Shown: one piece after another, positions 1 to 8,988 of the stretch | Position numbering within the stretch: position 1 is the first letter of the stretch | Layout: each line of letters begins with the position of its first letter | Assembly (NCBI RefSeq): GCF_014042355.1 | Contig: NZ_JACEZU010000012.1 | Span: forward strand, 163,689 to 227,688 | From: Rugamonas apoptosis | GTDB taxonomy: Bacteria > Pseudomonadota > Gammaproteobacteria > Burkholderiales > Burkholderiaceae_D | Length of the DNA stretch: 64,000 nucleotides | Direction: 5' to 3' | Made by a program: the position numbers and the translations under genes | Notes under the pieces: model-generated | Told to the model about the DNA's origin: nothing | The model's database searches: none | The model's input: the letters and a program-made list of their open reading frames with translations, nothing else

Positions 1-197
1 AGGGGGGGCTCGATAGCTTTCATGAACGAATGCTCTAAATGCTATTTAAATTTATACGCTTACATGGATAACAATTTCAGGTAAGGTGAAGTGAGTATCA
101 ACTCTGCATACAGCACCCGCGCTGTCGTGCGCGATGGTAGACCAATCGTTGAGGTGCGTAGAGATTCATGGATTGGCCGTGAGGTCAGTGAGATATC
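1..197. other. Upstream non-coding region of the kinase-KaiC operon
   Basis: This AT-richer stretch precedes the histidine kinase and has no convincing gene. Sequence such as tatttaaatttatac around 41-60 could hold a promoter, but I cannot fix -35/-10 boxes. A short rightward frame from GTG 91 to TAG 249 has an SD-like aaggtgaa, but it overlaps the kinase start and resembles nothing known. Confidence 0.4.
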
Positions 198-1262
198 ATG
201 CATAAAGAGACACGCGATGGGCCGGCACCCGCGCCCACTGCGGCGGTAGCGCCCGACGCGACGGTCCGTTCCGCCGCGGAGCCGGCTGGGTGGCAGACGT
301 TCCGCCAACTGGAGGTGCGCCAGCTGCGCCGCACGATCAGCGATCTGCTGCAGCTGACGGAACGATATGACGCCCTGAAGGCGCGCCATGAAGCCTACCT
401 CAAACTGGTGCCCCAGTTGCAGGCGGCCAACGAGCAACTGGTACTGGCGATCTTCGGTGCGCGCGACCTGCAGCAGGCGGCCGAAGCGGTGAACCGGCAG
501 CAGATGGAATTCTTCGCCATGCTGGCGCATGAGTTGCGCAATCCCTTGCATCCGATCATCATGGCCAATCACCTGATCGGCGACATCGCCACGCGCCATC
601 CCGACCTGACCGTCCTGCATGACATCATCGAACGCCAGGTGGCGCTGCTGGTGCGGCTGGTGGACGACTTAATGGATGCATCGCGCGCCAGCATGGACAA
701 GATCACCATCACCCGCTGCCGCGTGCCGCTGATGGACGCGGTCCAGGGGGCGGTCGAGATCGGCCAGTCCCTGTTGACCGAGCGCGGCCAGCGATTGCAG
801 CTCGATGGGCCTGCGGAACCGTTGTACGTGGAGGGCGATCTGGAACGGCTGACCCAGGCGCTGTCCAATCTGCTGCTCAACGCCAGTAAATTCACGCCGC
901 AATACGGCCACATCGCCATCCGCGTCAGGGCCGAAGGCAACAATGCCATCGTCACCGTCAGCGATGACGGCGCCGGCATCGCGCCCGAGCTCCAGCCACT
1001 GATCTTCGATTTATTTACGCAGGGTCCGCGTCCGCTGCATCGGGCCGTCGGCGGCCTGGGCATCGGACTGTCGCTGGTGCGCCGGATCGCCGAGTTGCAT
1101 GGCGGCTCGGTCAGGGTGTACAGCGAGGGCAGCGGCAAGGGCAGCGTATTCAGTGTCTACCTGCCGCTGGCCCCGTCACCGGCCGCCTTGGGAGGGGAGG
1201 TATATTGGCCGCCCCACCATGCGAAGGGATTGCGGCCGATGCAGCTCGTGCAAAATGCATGA
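198..1262 (+). CDS. Soluble sensor histidine kinase (HisKA + HATPase_c)
   Basis: A 354-residue histidine kinase with no membrane segment. Residues 1-100 are polar and partly helical (likely coiled coil at about 36-80). The H-box AHELRNPL has the phospho-acceptor His at residue 111. The ATP-binding domain follows with the N-box NLLLNASKFT, G1 box DDGAGI and G2 box GLGIGLSLV. It lacks a receiver domain and any recognisable input domain, so it probably senses through a partner protein in the cytoplasm. It is the first gene of a rightward set with a small helical protein and a KaiC-like ATPase, which suggests that the ATPase controls or is controlled by this kinase (inference). The start codon has only a weak ribosome site, so the exact N-terminus is uncertain. 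Confidence 0.85.
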   Translation: MHKETRDGPAPAPTAAVAPDATVRSAAEPAGWQTFRQLEVRQLRRTISDLLQLTERYDALKARHEAYLKLVPQLQAANEQLVLAIFGARDLQQAAEAVNRQQMEFFAMLAHELRNPLHPIIMANHLIGDIATRHPDLTVLHDIIERQVALLVRLVDDLMDASRASMDKITITRCRVPLMDAVQGAVEIGQSLLTERGQRLQLDGPAEPLYVEGDLERLTQALSNLLLNASKFTPQYGHIAIRVRAEGNNAIVTVSDDGAGIAPELQPLIFDLFTQGPRPLHRAVGGLGIGLSLVRRIAELHGGSVRVYSEGSGKGSVFSVYLPLAPSPAALGGEVYWPPHHAKGLRPMQLVQNA

Positions 1263-1448
1263 GCTTGACCGGAGATTTAATTGCGCGTACGCTGCGGCAG
1301 CGGTTTGACAAAATATTATCTCATCCATAGCGCACAGTTGGCCGGTAGCGCCAGCGCGCACCGCCATGCCGGCGGTGCGTCGTCGTCAGGTGCGGTAACG
1401 GGCGAACGCGAGCGGCATGCGAAGCGCGGTATCGACGAACATAACGGG

Positions 1449-1868
1449 ATGATGGCCTTGATCGAAAAGCGTTGGCACAGGATGATCCGGATCGCGGTGT
1501 CGCGCGATCCTGCGCGCGTGCCCGAGACCAGCGCAGTGCTGTGGCGCGGGCTGGCCGAGCATCTCACCGCCATCATCGGCGAGCGCGGTTTCGATGCGCT
1601 GTACGCCCGCAGCCTGCACCAGGTCAGCGCGACCTATCCTTGGCTGGCCGGGATCGATCCCGCCGAGGAGCATGTGACCTTCTCGCAGCTGCAGCACCGC
1701 TTGCAGCAACAATCCATGCCCGCCGCAGGAGAGGCCAGCAGTGCACTGCTGTGCACTTTCATCGACACCTTAACCTTACTCATCGGCGAACTCGTCACGT
1801 CCAGCATCCTGCGTGCGGCTTGGGGGGATGACACGGTAAACCCCGCTGTATCGGAGTCTCAAGCATGA
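1449..1868 (+). CDS. Small all-helical protein upstream of KaiC-like ATPase
   Basis: A protein of about 139 residues with no family I can name. It looks all-alpha, with a run (FDALYARSLHQVSATYPWL) followed by helices ending in LLIGELVTSSILRAAW. I chose ATG 1449 (a second ATG follows directly) because the conserved-looking part begins MMALIEKRW. The frame stays open up to a TTG at 1281, but that extension is low complexity. The stop overlaps the KaiC-like start as ATGA, implying translational coupling and a joint function. It is not KaiB, since it lacks the thioredoxin-like KaiB pattern. It could be an adaptor or sensor domain for the neighbouring kinase and ATPase. Confidence 0.7.
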   Translation: MMALIEKRWHRMIRIAVSRDPARVPETSAVLWRGLAEHLTAIIGERGFDALYARSLHQVSATYPWLAGIDPAEEHVTFSQLQHRLQQQSMPAAGEASSALLCTFIDTLTLLIGELVTSSILRAAWGDDTVNPAVSESQA

Positions 1869-3319
1869 AAAAAGTCGACATACGACGTCTGCCCACCGGC
1901 GTACCTGGCCTGGACGCCTTGCTGGGCGGCGGCATTCCGGAGTACTCGTTCAACCTGCTGGCGGGAACGCCAGGCAGCGGCAAGACGACGATGGCACACC
2001 AGATCATGTTCTCGCTGGCCAGCCCCGAGCGCCGTGCGCTGTTCTTTACCGTGCTGGGCGAACCGCCCCTGAAGATGCTGCGCTACCAGCAGCAGTTCCC
2101 GTTCTTTGATGCCGCCAAGATCAACCAGTCGATCAAGTTCGTCAACCTGGCCAGCGAGCTGCTGGACGGCGACTTTGACCGGGTGCTGGCGCGCATCATG
2201 GCGGAAGTGCAAGCCTTCAGTCCCAGCCTGGTGTTCGTCGATTCGTTCCGTTCCGTGGTGCAGTCGGGCGCGACCGATGGCCGGGCCGACGGCCTGCAAC
2301 ACTTCGTGCAGCAGCTGGGCATGCAGATGACCAGCTGGCTGGCCACCACCTTCCTGATCGGCGAGTACCTGGCGCCGGAGGCCGAGTCCAGCCCCGTGTT
2401 TACCGTGGCCGACGGCATCATGTGGCTGTCCCAGCAGGTGCACCGCGACGCCATGGTGCGCAAGATCCAGGTGGTGAAGATGCGCGGCCAGGCCCAGAGC
2501 CTGGGCGTGCATACCTTTCGCATCGGCGACAGCGGCATCGAGATCTTCTCGCGCGCCGTGGTCAAGGCCGGCGCGGACATCAGCATCGTCGGCGAAGCCC
2601 GCCTGTCGACCGGCGTGCCGGCGCTGGACGAGATGATGGGCGGCGGCCTGCCGGCCGGCTATTCGATGCTGGTGGTGGGGCCGTCCGGCTCCGGCAAGAC
2701 CGTGATGGCGACCCAGTTCCTGGCCGAAGGCGCACGCCTAGGCGAACGGGGCGTGATCGCCGCCTTCGAGAAAAGCCCGAACCAGTTGTTGAGCCGCCAG
2801 CTCAGCGCGCTGGTCGCCAGCGGCATGGTGGGCGTGATCAACACCCGCACGCTTGATCTGTCGCTCGACGAAATCCTGAACGACCTGGTCTGCCTGATCG
2901 AGCGCACCAAGGCCACCCGCGTGGTGATCGATTCGCTGGCCGGTTTCGAGTTGACGCTGGCCTCGGTGTTCCGCGAAGACTTCCGTGAATCGCTGTACCG
3001 GCTGGTGGCTGTGCTGACGGGCATGGGCGTCACCGTGCTGATGACGGCCGAGCTGGAAGACCAGTATTCGGCGCTGCGTTTCAGCACTTACGGCAACGCC
3101 TTCCTGGCCGACGCCATCGTCATGCACCGCTATGTGGAACTGGCGGGGCAACTCAAGCGTGTCATGGCGGTGGTCAAGGTACGCGGCAGCGACCACAGCA
3201 AGGATATCCGCTTCTTCGACATCGGCGCCGACCAGATCACCATCGGCGCGACACTCAGCGATTACCAGGGAATACTGTCGGGCCAGCCGGAAGTGGGGAA
3301 GCAAGCAACGCGGAGCTGA
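1865..3319 (+). CDS. KaiC-like double RecA-fold ATPase
   Basis: A 484-residue protein of two KaiC-type ATPase domains. The first Walker A (GTPGSGKT) is at residues 34-41 and the second (GPSGSGKT) at 272-279. Each domain starts with the KaiC signature TGVPGLDALLGGG / TGVPALDEMMGGG, and a hydrophobic strand ending in D (LVFVDS, VVIDS) serves as Walker B. Cyanobacterial KaiC forms hexamers that autophosphorylate. Proteobacterial relatives without KaiA or KaiB are thought to act as ATP-driven signalling modules linked to kinases. Here the gene overlaps the small helical gene by 4 bases and follows a histidine kinase, with no kaiA or kaiB nearby. The double-domain length is slightly shorter than cyanobacterial KaiC (about 519 residues). 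Confidence 0.88.
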   Translation: MKKVDIRRLPTGVPGLDALLGGGIPEYSFNLLAGTPGSGKTTMAHQIMFSLASPERRALFFTVLGEPPLKMLRYQQQFPFFDAAKINQSIKFVNLASELLDGDFDRVLARIMAEVQAFSPSLVFVDSFRSVVQSGATDGRADGLQHFVQQLGMQMTSWLATTFLIGEYLAPEAESSPVFTVADGIMWLSQQVHRDAMVRKIQVVKMRGQAQSLGVHTFRIGDSGIEIFSRAVVKAGADISIVGEARLSTGVPALDEMMGGGLPAGYSMLVVGPSGSGKTVMATQFLAEGARLGERGVIAAFEKSPNQLLSRQLSALVASGMVGVINTRTLDLSLDEILNDLVCLIERTKATRVVIDSLAGFELTLASVFREDFRESLYRLVAVLTGMGVTVLMTAELEDQYSALRFSTYGNAFLADAIVMHRYVELAGQLKRVMAVVKVRGSDHSKDIRFFDIGADQITIGATLSDYQGILSGQPEVGKQATRS

Positions 3320-3460
3320 ACGGGAACGGCGCAACTGCGCGCCTCCCCACAACAGCCCATCGCCTGGCGGGGCCAGGCCGTTGACGTCGAACCTCGCGCC
3401 GGGAACGAGGGCGACGGACTGCTTGGTCGCGTTGGCAATAATTTATTGAAAATCAGTGAC

Positions 3461-3967
3461 TTAGCTCGTTACGCTCCAGTCGCCCGACTTGCCGCCGTGC
3501 TTTTCCATCACGCGGATCTCGCCCATCACCATGCCCCGGTCGACGGCTTTGCACATGTCGTACACGGTCAGCAGGCCGACCTGCACGGCCGTCAGCGCCT
3601 CCATTTCCACGCCCGTCTTGCCGAAGGTTTCCACCTGGGCCCGGCAGTGCACGGTCGACGTGGCCTCGTCCGTCTCGAAATCCACCGCCACCCGGGTCAG
3701 GGCCAGCGGGTGGCACAGGGGCACCAGGTCGCTGGTGCGCTTGGCGCCCATGATGGCGGCGATGCGGGCAATGCCCAGCACGTCGCCCTTCTTGGCGCTG
3801 CCCGACACGATGATGGCCAGCGTCTCCGGCTTCATGCGGATGTGGCCGCTGGCCACGGCGATGCGGTGGGTTTCCTGCTTGTCGCCCACGTCGACCATGT
3901 GGGCCTGGCCGGTGGCGTCGAAGTGGGTCAGCCCGTCGGCGGGCGGCGTAGTTTTGCTGGTCGTCAT
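3461..3967 (-). CDS. moaC: Cyclic pyranopterin monophosphate synthase MoaC
   Basis: A 168-residue MoaC. It makes cyclic pyranopterin monophosphate from the MoaA product in molybdenum-cofactor synthesis, in the cytoplasm. Diagnostic stretches are the N-terminal THFDATGQAHMVDVGDK, the core GIARIAAIMGAKRTSDLVPLCHPL, and the C-terminal EMEALTAVQVGLLTVYDMCKAVDRGM, which carries the catalytic Lys/Asp segment. Its length is normal for the family. I chose ATG 3967 (MTTSK); the upstream in-frame extension is Arg/Pro rich and overlaps the next gene's promoter. It is convergent with the KaiC-like gene and divergent from the M48 protease. No other molybdopterin gene is in the window. Confidence 0.96.
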   Translation of the reverse strand: MTTSKTTPPADGLTHFDATGQAHMVDVGDKQETHRIAVASGHIRMKPETLAIIVSGSAKKGDVLGIARIAAIMGAKRTSDLVPLCHPLALTRVAVDFETDEATSTVHCRAQVETFGKTGVEMEALTAVQVGLLTVYDMCKAVDRGMVMGEIRVMEKHGGKSGDWSVTS

Positions 3968-4071
3968 GGATAGGATGCTTGGTTTGGTGGCCACGCGCGG
4001 CGCGGCCCGGATAGGGTGAATTGGTGGTTGGCCCGCTGCGTGCGCACGCCAAGTGCGGGTATGATAGCACC

Positions 4072-5718
4072 GTGAACGCAGATCGAATCTCCCCCCCATC
4101 CCAGGACCGTCGGGCGCGCCGCGCGCCGCGCTTGCGCATGCTGGCCGTCGCGCTGTTGTGTGTGCTGCCCTTGAGCATGGCGCAAACGGCTTTGCCACCG
4201 GCGAAAATCCCCAACCTGCCCAATCTGGGCGACACCGAGCGGGAAGACTTGTCGCCGCTGATGGAGCGCAAACTGGGTGAGGAAATCATGCGCGATATCC
4301 GGCGCGACCACGATTTCCTGGACGACGCGCCCATCCTCGAATACCTGAACAGTTTCGGCAATGCGCTGGTGGAAGCGCGTCCCGGCGCGCGCGGCGAAGC
4401 GAGCTTCGACTATTACTTCTTCGCCGTGCGCGATCCCCAGTTGAACGCGTTCGCGCTGCCGGGCGGTTTCATCGCCGTCCACTCGGCCCTGCTGCTGGCG
4501 GCCCAGAGCGAGGCGGAACTGGCCTCCGTGCTGAGCCACGAGATCGGCCACGTCGTGCAGCGCCACATCGCCCGCTCGCTGGGCCAGCAGCGCCAGGATG
4601 CGCTGATCCCGCTGGCCGCCATCATTCTGGCCGCGCTGGCGTCCAAGGCCGGTGGCGACGCGGCCATCGGCGTGTTCATGGGCGGACAGGGGCTGGCCAT
4701 CCAGCGTCAACTCAATTTCAGCCGCGACGCCGAGCGCGAGGCGGACCGCATCGGCTTCCAGATCATGGGCGCGGCCGGTTTCGACACCAGCGGCATGGTG
4801 GCGTTCTTCCAGCGCCTGCAGGCGGCCACCCGCAACTACAGCGACGTGACGCCGGCCTACCTGCAAACCCACCCGCTCACCAGCGAGCGCATCGCCGATA
4901 TCCAGGCCCGTATCCGCGAGCAGCCCTACAAGCAGCGGCTCGACAGCCTGGACTTCCAGCTGGTGCGGGCCCGCGCCCGCGTGCTGCAGGACGAGTCGGC
5001 CCAAGGGCTGGCCGCCGCCACCGACTACTTCGACACCCAGCTCCAGCAGGAGAACCGCCAGCAGGTGGCGGCGGCCAAGTATGGCCTGGCCTTCGTCGCC
5101 CTCAAGCGCGGGGATACGGCCACGGCCCAGCGCCTGCTGGACGAGGCCCGCGGCGCCATGCGCAAAGCGCCGCCGGCCGGTGTGTATGGCGCGCTGCCGT
5201 CGACGGCGCCGAACGTTATCTTTGTCAGCACGGCGCTGGAAATCAAGCTGGCGCAGGACAAGAACCCGGCCGTGATCGCCCAAGCGCTGGCCGAGGCGGA
5301 CGCGGCGCACCAGCAGTTCCCGCTGTCGCGCGGCATCGCGCGCCAGTACGCGCAAGCCATGATCGCGGCGGGCAAGCTGGAGCCGGCCGCCGTCTACCTG
5401 CGCGATCAGGTCCAGCTCTACCGCGAAGAGCCGGCCTTGTACGATTTGCTGGCCAGCACCTACGCGAAGCAGGGCAAGCTGGCCTTGCAGCACATGGCGC
5501 TGGCCGAATCGTATGTGTTGCAGGGCGGGGTGCTGTCGGCGCTGGACCAGTTGGGTATCGCCCGCAAGGCGCCCGACGCCTCGTTCTACGAACAGGCCGT
5601 GATCGATGCGCGCGAACGCGAGCTGCAGGCGCGCCGGCGCGAGGAGCTGGGCGAGAAGGGCAAGAAGGAATCGAAGGCCGCGGTCCGTCAGGGCATAGGC
5701 ACGGGTACGAAGCCGTAG
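4072..5718 (+). CDS. Periplasmic M48 metalloprotease with TPR tail (BepA/YfgC-like)
   Basis: A zinc metalloprotease of about 548 residues. A basic n-region (RRARRAPRLR) followed by MLAVALLCVLPLSMAQ is a clear Sec signal peptide, so the product is periplasmic. The catalytic HExxH is in LSHEIGHVVQRH, with the third zinc ligand in the downstream EREADRIGF. The C-terminal half is helical and TPR-like. Escherichia coli BepA, with the same layout, folds or degrades LptD and other outer-membrane proteins. GTG 4072 is the preferred start because it leaves a complete signal peptide; ATG 4138 and an upstream TTG are alternatives. The 3' end overlaps the convergent gene by 31 bases. Confidence 0.9.
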   Translation: MNADRISPPSQDRRARRAPRLRMLAVALLCVLPLSMAQTALPPAKIPNLPNLGDTEREDLSPLMERKLGEEIMRDIRRDHDFLDDAPILEYLNSFGNALVEARPGARGEASFDYYFFAVRDPQLNAFALPGGFIAVHSALLLAAQSEAELASVLSHEIGHVVQRHIARSLGQQRQDALIPLAAIILAALASKAGGDAAIGVFMGGQGLAIQRQLNFSRDAEREADRIGFQIMGAAGFDTSGMVAFFQRLQAATRNYSDVTPAYLQTHPLTSERIADIQARIREQPYKQRLDSLDFQLVRARARVLQDESAQGLAAATDYFDTQLQQENRQQVAAAKYGLAFVALKRGDTATAQRLLDEARGAMRKAPPAGVYGALPSTAPNVIFVSTALEIKLAQDKNPAVIAQALAEADAAHQQFPLSRGIARQYAQAMIAAGKLEPAAVYLRDQVQLYREEPALYDLLASTYAKQGKLALQHMALAESYVLQGGVLSALDQLGIARKAPDASFYEQAVIDARERELQARRREELGEKGKKESKAAVRQGIGTGTKP

Positions 5719-6293
5719 CGCTGCGCCAGCGCCGCGCGCGCCACACGCTGCACAGGCAGCAGCTGGCCACGGTCGCGCAAGGCGGGCCCGGTGACGGTGC
5801 CGGCCGCGTCGGCGGGCTGCTCCAGCCAGGCCAGCAGCGCGTCGTCGTCGGTCGTGTGGTCTGGCCATTCCAGGCGGGACAGCACGTCGGCGCCGTCGCG
5901 GTCGTCGAGCTGGGCCAGCACGGCGCCGCTGCGCAGGATCAATTCCCCCTGTTCCGTCATCAGCGCTTCATCGAGCGGCCCCAGCGCTTCGCCCGTGTGC
6001 AAGCGCCAGCCCAGCGCCGGGTCGGTGCGCACGATGTAGGGCGTGGCCTCCACATTCAGGTAGACCCGCTGCGGGCCGTTCTGGAAATACCAGCAACCGC
6101 GTTCGTCGCTGCCGTAATTGCGGGCGATGAAGCCGATCAGGGCCACGTGGTGCAGCTTGTCGCCGGGCAGGTTCAAGTGCTGGGCGCGCTCGTCGCGCAT
6201 GCGCCATTGGCCGCGCGCATCCAGCGCCAGCCAGCCGTAGCAGTGCGGCACGTTGGGCCACTTGGCCATCGCTTGTTTGACGATTTCGTCCAT
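5688..6293 (-). CDS. Conserved hypothetical protein, probably DUF2946-type
   Basis: A 201-residue cytoplasmic protein beginning MDEIVKQAMAKWPNVPHCYGWLALDARGQW, followed by RNYGSDERGCWYFQNGPQRVYLNVEATPY. This layout is familiar from a betaproteobacterial family of unknown function that I believe is called DUF2946; the DUF number is from memory and should be checked. There is no signal peptide or membrane segment. It is the last gene of a tight leftward cluster, 8 bases after the YheT-like hydrolase, and overlaps the M48 protease 3' end. No function can be assigned. Confidence 0.75.
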   Translation of the reverse strand: MDEIVKQAMAKWPNVPHCYGWLALDARGQWRMRDERAQHLNLPGDKLHHVALIGFIARNYGSDERGCWYFQNGPQRVYLNVEATPYIVRTDPALGWRLHTGEALGPLDEALMTEQGELILRSGAVLAQLDDRDGADVLSRLEWPDHTTDDDALLAWLEQPADAAGTVTGPALRDRGQLLPVQRVARAALAQRYGFVPVPMP

Positions 6294-6301
6294 GTTTTCA
6301 A

Positions 6302-7270
6302 TCAGTTGATAGCGTGCGCCGCGACTTCGGCGGGGCTGCCTTCGAGGAAGTGCAGCAGTCGTTGCGGCAGCCAGTCGAGCCGGCCCGGCATGCCGCCCAC
6401 GGCGAAGCCCACATGGCCGCCATGTTCAGGATAGTCCAATTGCACGCAGGCGGCGGCCCGGCGCGGCAGATGCTGGCCCGGCAGGAAAGGATCGTTGAGC
6501 GCGTTCAGCACCAGCGTGGGCACGGTGATGTCGCCCAGCACATGCCGGGCGCTGGCCCGGTTCCAGTAATCGTCGGTGTCGCGGTAGCCGTGCAGGGGCG
6601 CCGTCACCACGTTGTCGAACGCGTACAGGTCGCGCGCGGCGCGCAGCGCGTCCAGGTCGAACAGGCCGGGGAACTGCTTGAGCTTGGCCTCGCACTTGGG
6701 CTTGAGCGTTTGCAGGAACATGCGGGTGTAGACCAGGTTGAAGCCGCGCGACAGGGCGATGCCGCCCTGGGCCAGGTCCAGCGGGGCCGACACGGAACAG
6801 GCCGCGTCCACGAAGTCGGCCTGGTGCTGCGCCTCGCCCAGCCAGCGCAGCAGGGCGTTGCCGCCCAGCGAGACGCCGGCCGCGTAGAACTTGCCGAGGC
6901 TGCGCCCGTGCAGCTTGCGCACGATCCAGTCGATCTCGGCCGCGTCGCCGGAATGGTAGAAGCGCGGCGCCCGGTTCGGTTCACCGGAGCAGCCGCGGAA
7001 ATGGGGCACGGCGCCGGACCAGCCGCGCGCGGCCACGGCCGCCATCAGGGCGCGCGCGTAGTGGCTGTCGGAGGAACCTTCCAGCCCGTGGAACAGCACC
7101 ACGAACGGCTGGCCCGGCTGGCCATCGACGAAATCGACGTCGATGAAGTCGCCGTCGGGCGTCTCCCACCGTTCGCGCCGGAACGCGACGGCCGGTTTAG
7201 GGATGCAGATGGCCGGATAAATGGTTTGCAGGTGGCCGCTGGGCAGCCACCGTGGGGCGGGGTAGCGCAT
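6302..7270 (-). CDS. YheT-family alpha/beta hydrolase
   Basis: A 322-residue hydrolase of the UPF0017/YheT group (COG0429). The family opening RWLPSGHLQTIYP is present, then the oxyanion region LFHGLEGSSDSHYA, the HFRGCSGE motif, and the nucleophile elbow GVSLGGN. The late LNALNDPFLPG segment supplies an acidic residue, and the His lies in YPEHGGHVGF. Family members are esterase-like with poorly known substrates. It sits 6 bases after the SnoaL-like gene and 8 bases before the DUF gene, so the three are almost certainly cotranscribed. ATG 7270 fits the family N-terminus. Confidence 0.92.
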   Translation of the reverse strand: MRYPAPRWLPSGHLQTIYPAICIPKPAVAFRRERWETPDGDFIDVDFVDGQPGQPFVVLFHGLEGSSDSHYARALMAAVAARGWSGAVPHFRGCSGEPNRAPRFYHSGDAAEIDWIVRKLHGRSLGKFYAAGVSLGGNALLRWLGEAQHQADFVDAACSVSAPLDLAQGGIALSRGFNLVYTRMFLQTLKPKCEAKLKQFPGLFDLDALRAARDLYAFDNVVTAPLHGYRDTDDYWNRASARHVLGDITVPTLVLNALNDPFLPGQHLPRRAAACVQLDYPEHGGHVGFAVGGMPGRLDWLPQRLLHFLEGSPAEVAAHAIN

Positions 7271-7276
7271 GCGGCC

Positions 7277-7699
7277 TCAGTGCAGGACCAGGCCCGGCGC
7301 TTCGGCCGGCACCGCGCCCGGCGCCACCGACACGTGGTGCAGCACGATGCGCCAGCCGCGCGGCGTCTTCACGTAGACGTTGGTGGCCAGCAAGTGGGCC
7401 GGCTCGCCGGTGGCGGCCGTGGTGCCCTCGATCACCGTGTGAACCGAGCTCATCAGGTTATGGGTTTCATGCAGCTGGGACGGCCGGATGTGCAGGCCGC
7501 CATGTTCCAGCAGCGCGCTCCAGGCGGCGCGGATGGCCGCGTGGCCGATCAGGCGCGGTCCGCCCGGGTGGATGCAGACGATTTCCTCGTCATCCGCCCA
7601 TAACGCCATCAGGGCGTCGAGATCGGCCCGGTTGAGCGCGTCGTAGAACGCCGCTTCCACTTCGGCGGCGCTGCCATTGAGCTGTTTGACACGTTTCAT
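7277..7699 (-). CDS. SnoaL/NTF2-like domain protein
   Basis: A 140-residue single-domain protein of the NTF2-like (SnoaL/DUF4440) fold. It has an N-terminal helix pair VEAAFYDALNRADLDALMALWADDEEIVCIHPGGPRLIGHAAIRAAW and C-terminal strands ending NVYVKTPRGWRIVLHHVS. This fold forms cone-shaped dimers that bind small ligands or act as simple isomerases, and the substrate cannot be read from sequence. It is the upstream member of a leftward three-gene cluster and has an SD-like ggag just before ATG 7699. Confidence 0.85.
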   Translation of the reverse strand: MKRVKQLNGSAAEVEAAFYDALNRADLDALMALWADDEEIVCIHPGGPRLIGHAAIRAAWSALLEHGGLHIRPSQLHETHNLMSSVHTVIEGTTAATGEPAHLLATNVYVKTPRGWRIVLHHVSVAPGAVPAEAPGLVLH

Positions 7700-7756
7700 A
7701 GGGGCTCCTCCGGGACGGGCGGATGGTCGGGATCGGCGCTGGGCTCGGTGCTGCGA

Positions 7757-7960
7757 TCAGTGATGCGAAACGACGGTGCCTGGTTTCAGGCGGTACGCCG
7801 TGCCGCAGTACGGGCACTTGGCTTCGCCATGCTTGAAATCGAGGAACACGCGCGGGTGGGACGACCACAGCGGCATGGCCGGATTGGGGCAGTGGGCGGG
7901 CAAGTCCTTGCCTTCGAGCTCGACTGCGTTAGCGGCGGCGGGTGTGGTAGCGTGGGTCAT
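7757..7960 (-). CDS. Small zinc-finger protein (zf-CHCC, NDUFS6-like)
   Basis: A 67-residue protein with one zinc site: an N-terminal HCPNP segment, then SSHPRVFLDF, and the pair CPYC at the C-terminal end (AKCPYCGTAYRL). This is the zf-CHCC/NDUFS6-like family common in beta- and alphaproteobacteria. I chose ATG 7960 (MTHATTP) because a good ribosome site (acggagaa) lies about 8 bases upstream, rather than the longer frame from 8020. It is divergent from azlC and 57 bases ahead of the SnoaL-like gene. Confidence 0.88.
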   Translation of the reverse strand: MTHATTPAAANAVELEGKDLPAHCPNPAMPLWSSHPRVFLDFKHGEAKCPYCGTAYRLKPGTVVSHH

Positions 7961-8253
7961 CTGCGGGTTCTCCGTGAGGCAAAGGGACATGACGGTCCCC
8001 GGCTGGAAACCGCCAAACAAAACACGATTTTAACGGATTCGCGCAACGGACAAAATTCATCGGTAAAATAGCGCCTTCATTATTCCCCTGCCGCCAGCGT
8101 GTGTTTCTGTTAAAGCAACGCCAGTGCCGCACTCCACATGACGCCACAAGCTGACCTGTCGACCGCCATCGCCCCGCCTGTCACGCCGCCGCCGGCCGTG
8201 CCCGCCGCGCGCGCGTGGGCGCCGATCCGGCGCTGTTGTGGCGAGAAAACCAC

Positions 8254-8988
8254 ATGACTGATTTGACCCGCGCCGCCACTCCCTACGTCGCCGAGCATGA
8301 CGAGCCGTCCTGGCGCGAAGGCTTGAAGACGGGCATGCCGACCCTGTTCGGGATCGGCGCCTGGGGCCTGGTGGTGGGCATCGCCATGGTCAAGACCGGC
8401 TTGACGGTGCCGCAGGCGCTGGCCATGACGCTGGTGGTGTTCGCCGGTTCGGCCCAGTTGGCCTCGCTGCCGCTGATCGCCGCCCACGCCCCGATCTGGG
8501 TCATTTTCGCCACCGCGCTGGTGGTCAACCTGCGTTTCGTGATCTTTTCCGCCCTGCTGGCGCCCCATTTCGCCAATCTGCCGCTGCGCAAGCGCTTCCT
8601 GCTGGGCTACGTGGCCGGCGACATGACGGTGGCCCTGTTCCTGCAAAAGTACCCCAGCGAAGCGCCCCAGGTGGGCAAGCTGTCCTACCTGAAAGGCTTG
8701 CTGTACCCCAACTGGGCGGCCTGGCAAGTGGGCTCCATCGCCGGCATCTTCCTCGGCAGCGCCGTGCCGCCCGAATGGGGCCTGGGCTTCGCCGGCACGC
8801 TGGCCATCATCTGCATCACGGTGCCGCTGGTGGCTAGCCGCCCGGCCCTGTGCGGGGTGCTGGTGGCGGGTGTGGTGGCGGTGCTGGCGGCCGGATTGCC
8901 CTACAAGCTGGGCCTGCTGGCCGCCGTGCTGCTGGGCATGGCCGCCGCCATGCTGGTGGAAGAACTGACTGAGAAAAAGGAGTCATGA
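8254..8988 (+). CDS. azlC: AzlC-type branched-chain amino acid exporter subunit
   Basis: A membrane protein of about 244 residues from the AzlC family, which works with the small AzlD protein to export branched-chain amino acids. Multiple hydrophobic segments are visible, with the family motif FAGSAQLASLPLIAA near residues 60-75 and VVNLRFVIFSALLAPHF after it. I chose ATG 8254 (MTDLTRA), since the frame upstream is short and uncharacteristic. It overlaps azlD by 4 bases (ATGA), so the two subunits are translationally coupled. No Lrp-type regulator is next to it. Confidence 0.93.
   Translation: MTDLTRAATPYVAEHDEPSWREGLKTGMPTLFGIGAWGLVVGIAMVKTGLTVPQALAMTLVVFAGSAQLASLPLIAAHAPIWVIFATALVVNLRFVIFSALLAPHFANLPLRKRFLLGYVAGDMTVALFLQKYPSEAPQVGKLSYLKGLLYPNWAAWQVGSIAGIFLGSAVPPEWGLGFAGTLAIICITVPLVASRPALCGVLVAGVVAVLAAGLPYKLGLLAAVLLGMAAAMLVEELTEKKES

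Noticed and set aside
91..249. Possible 52-residue ORF before the kinase
   Set aside because: It overlaps the kinase start, has no known relatives, and could be chance.
60..620. Leftward open frame antisense to the first histidine kinase
   Set aside because: It is a high-GC shadow frame with low-complexity Arg/Leu/Gln content and no family resemblance; the forward kinase explains the region.
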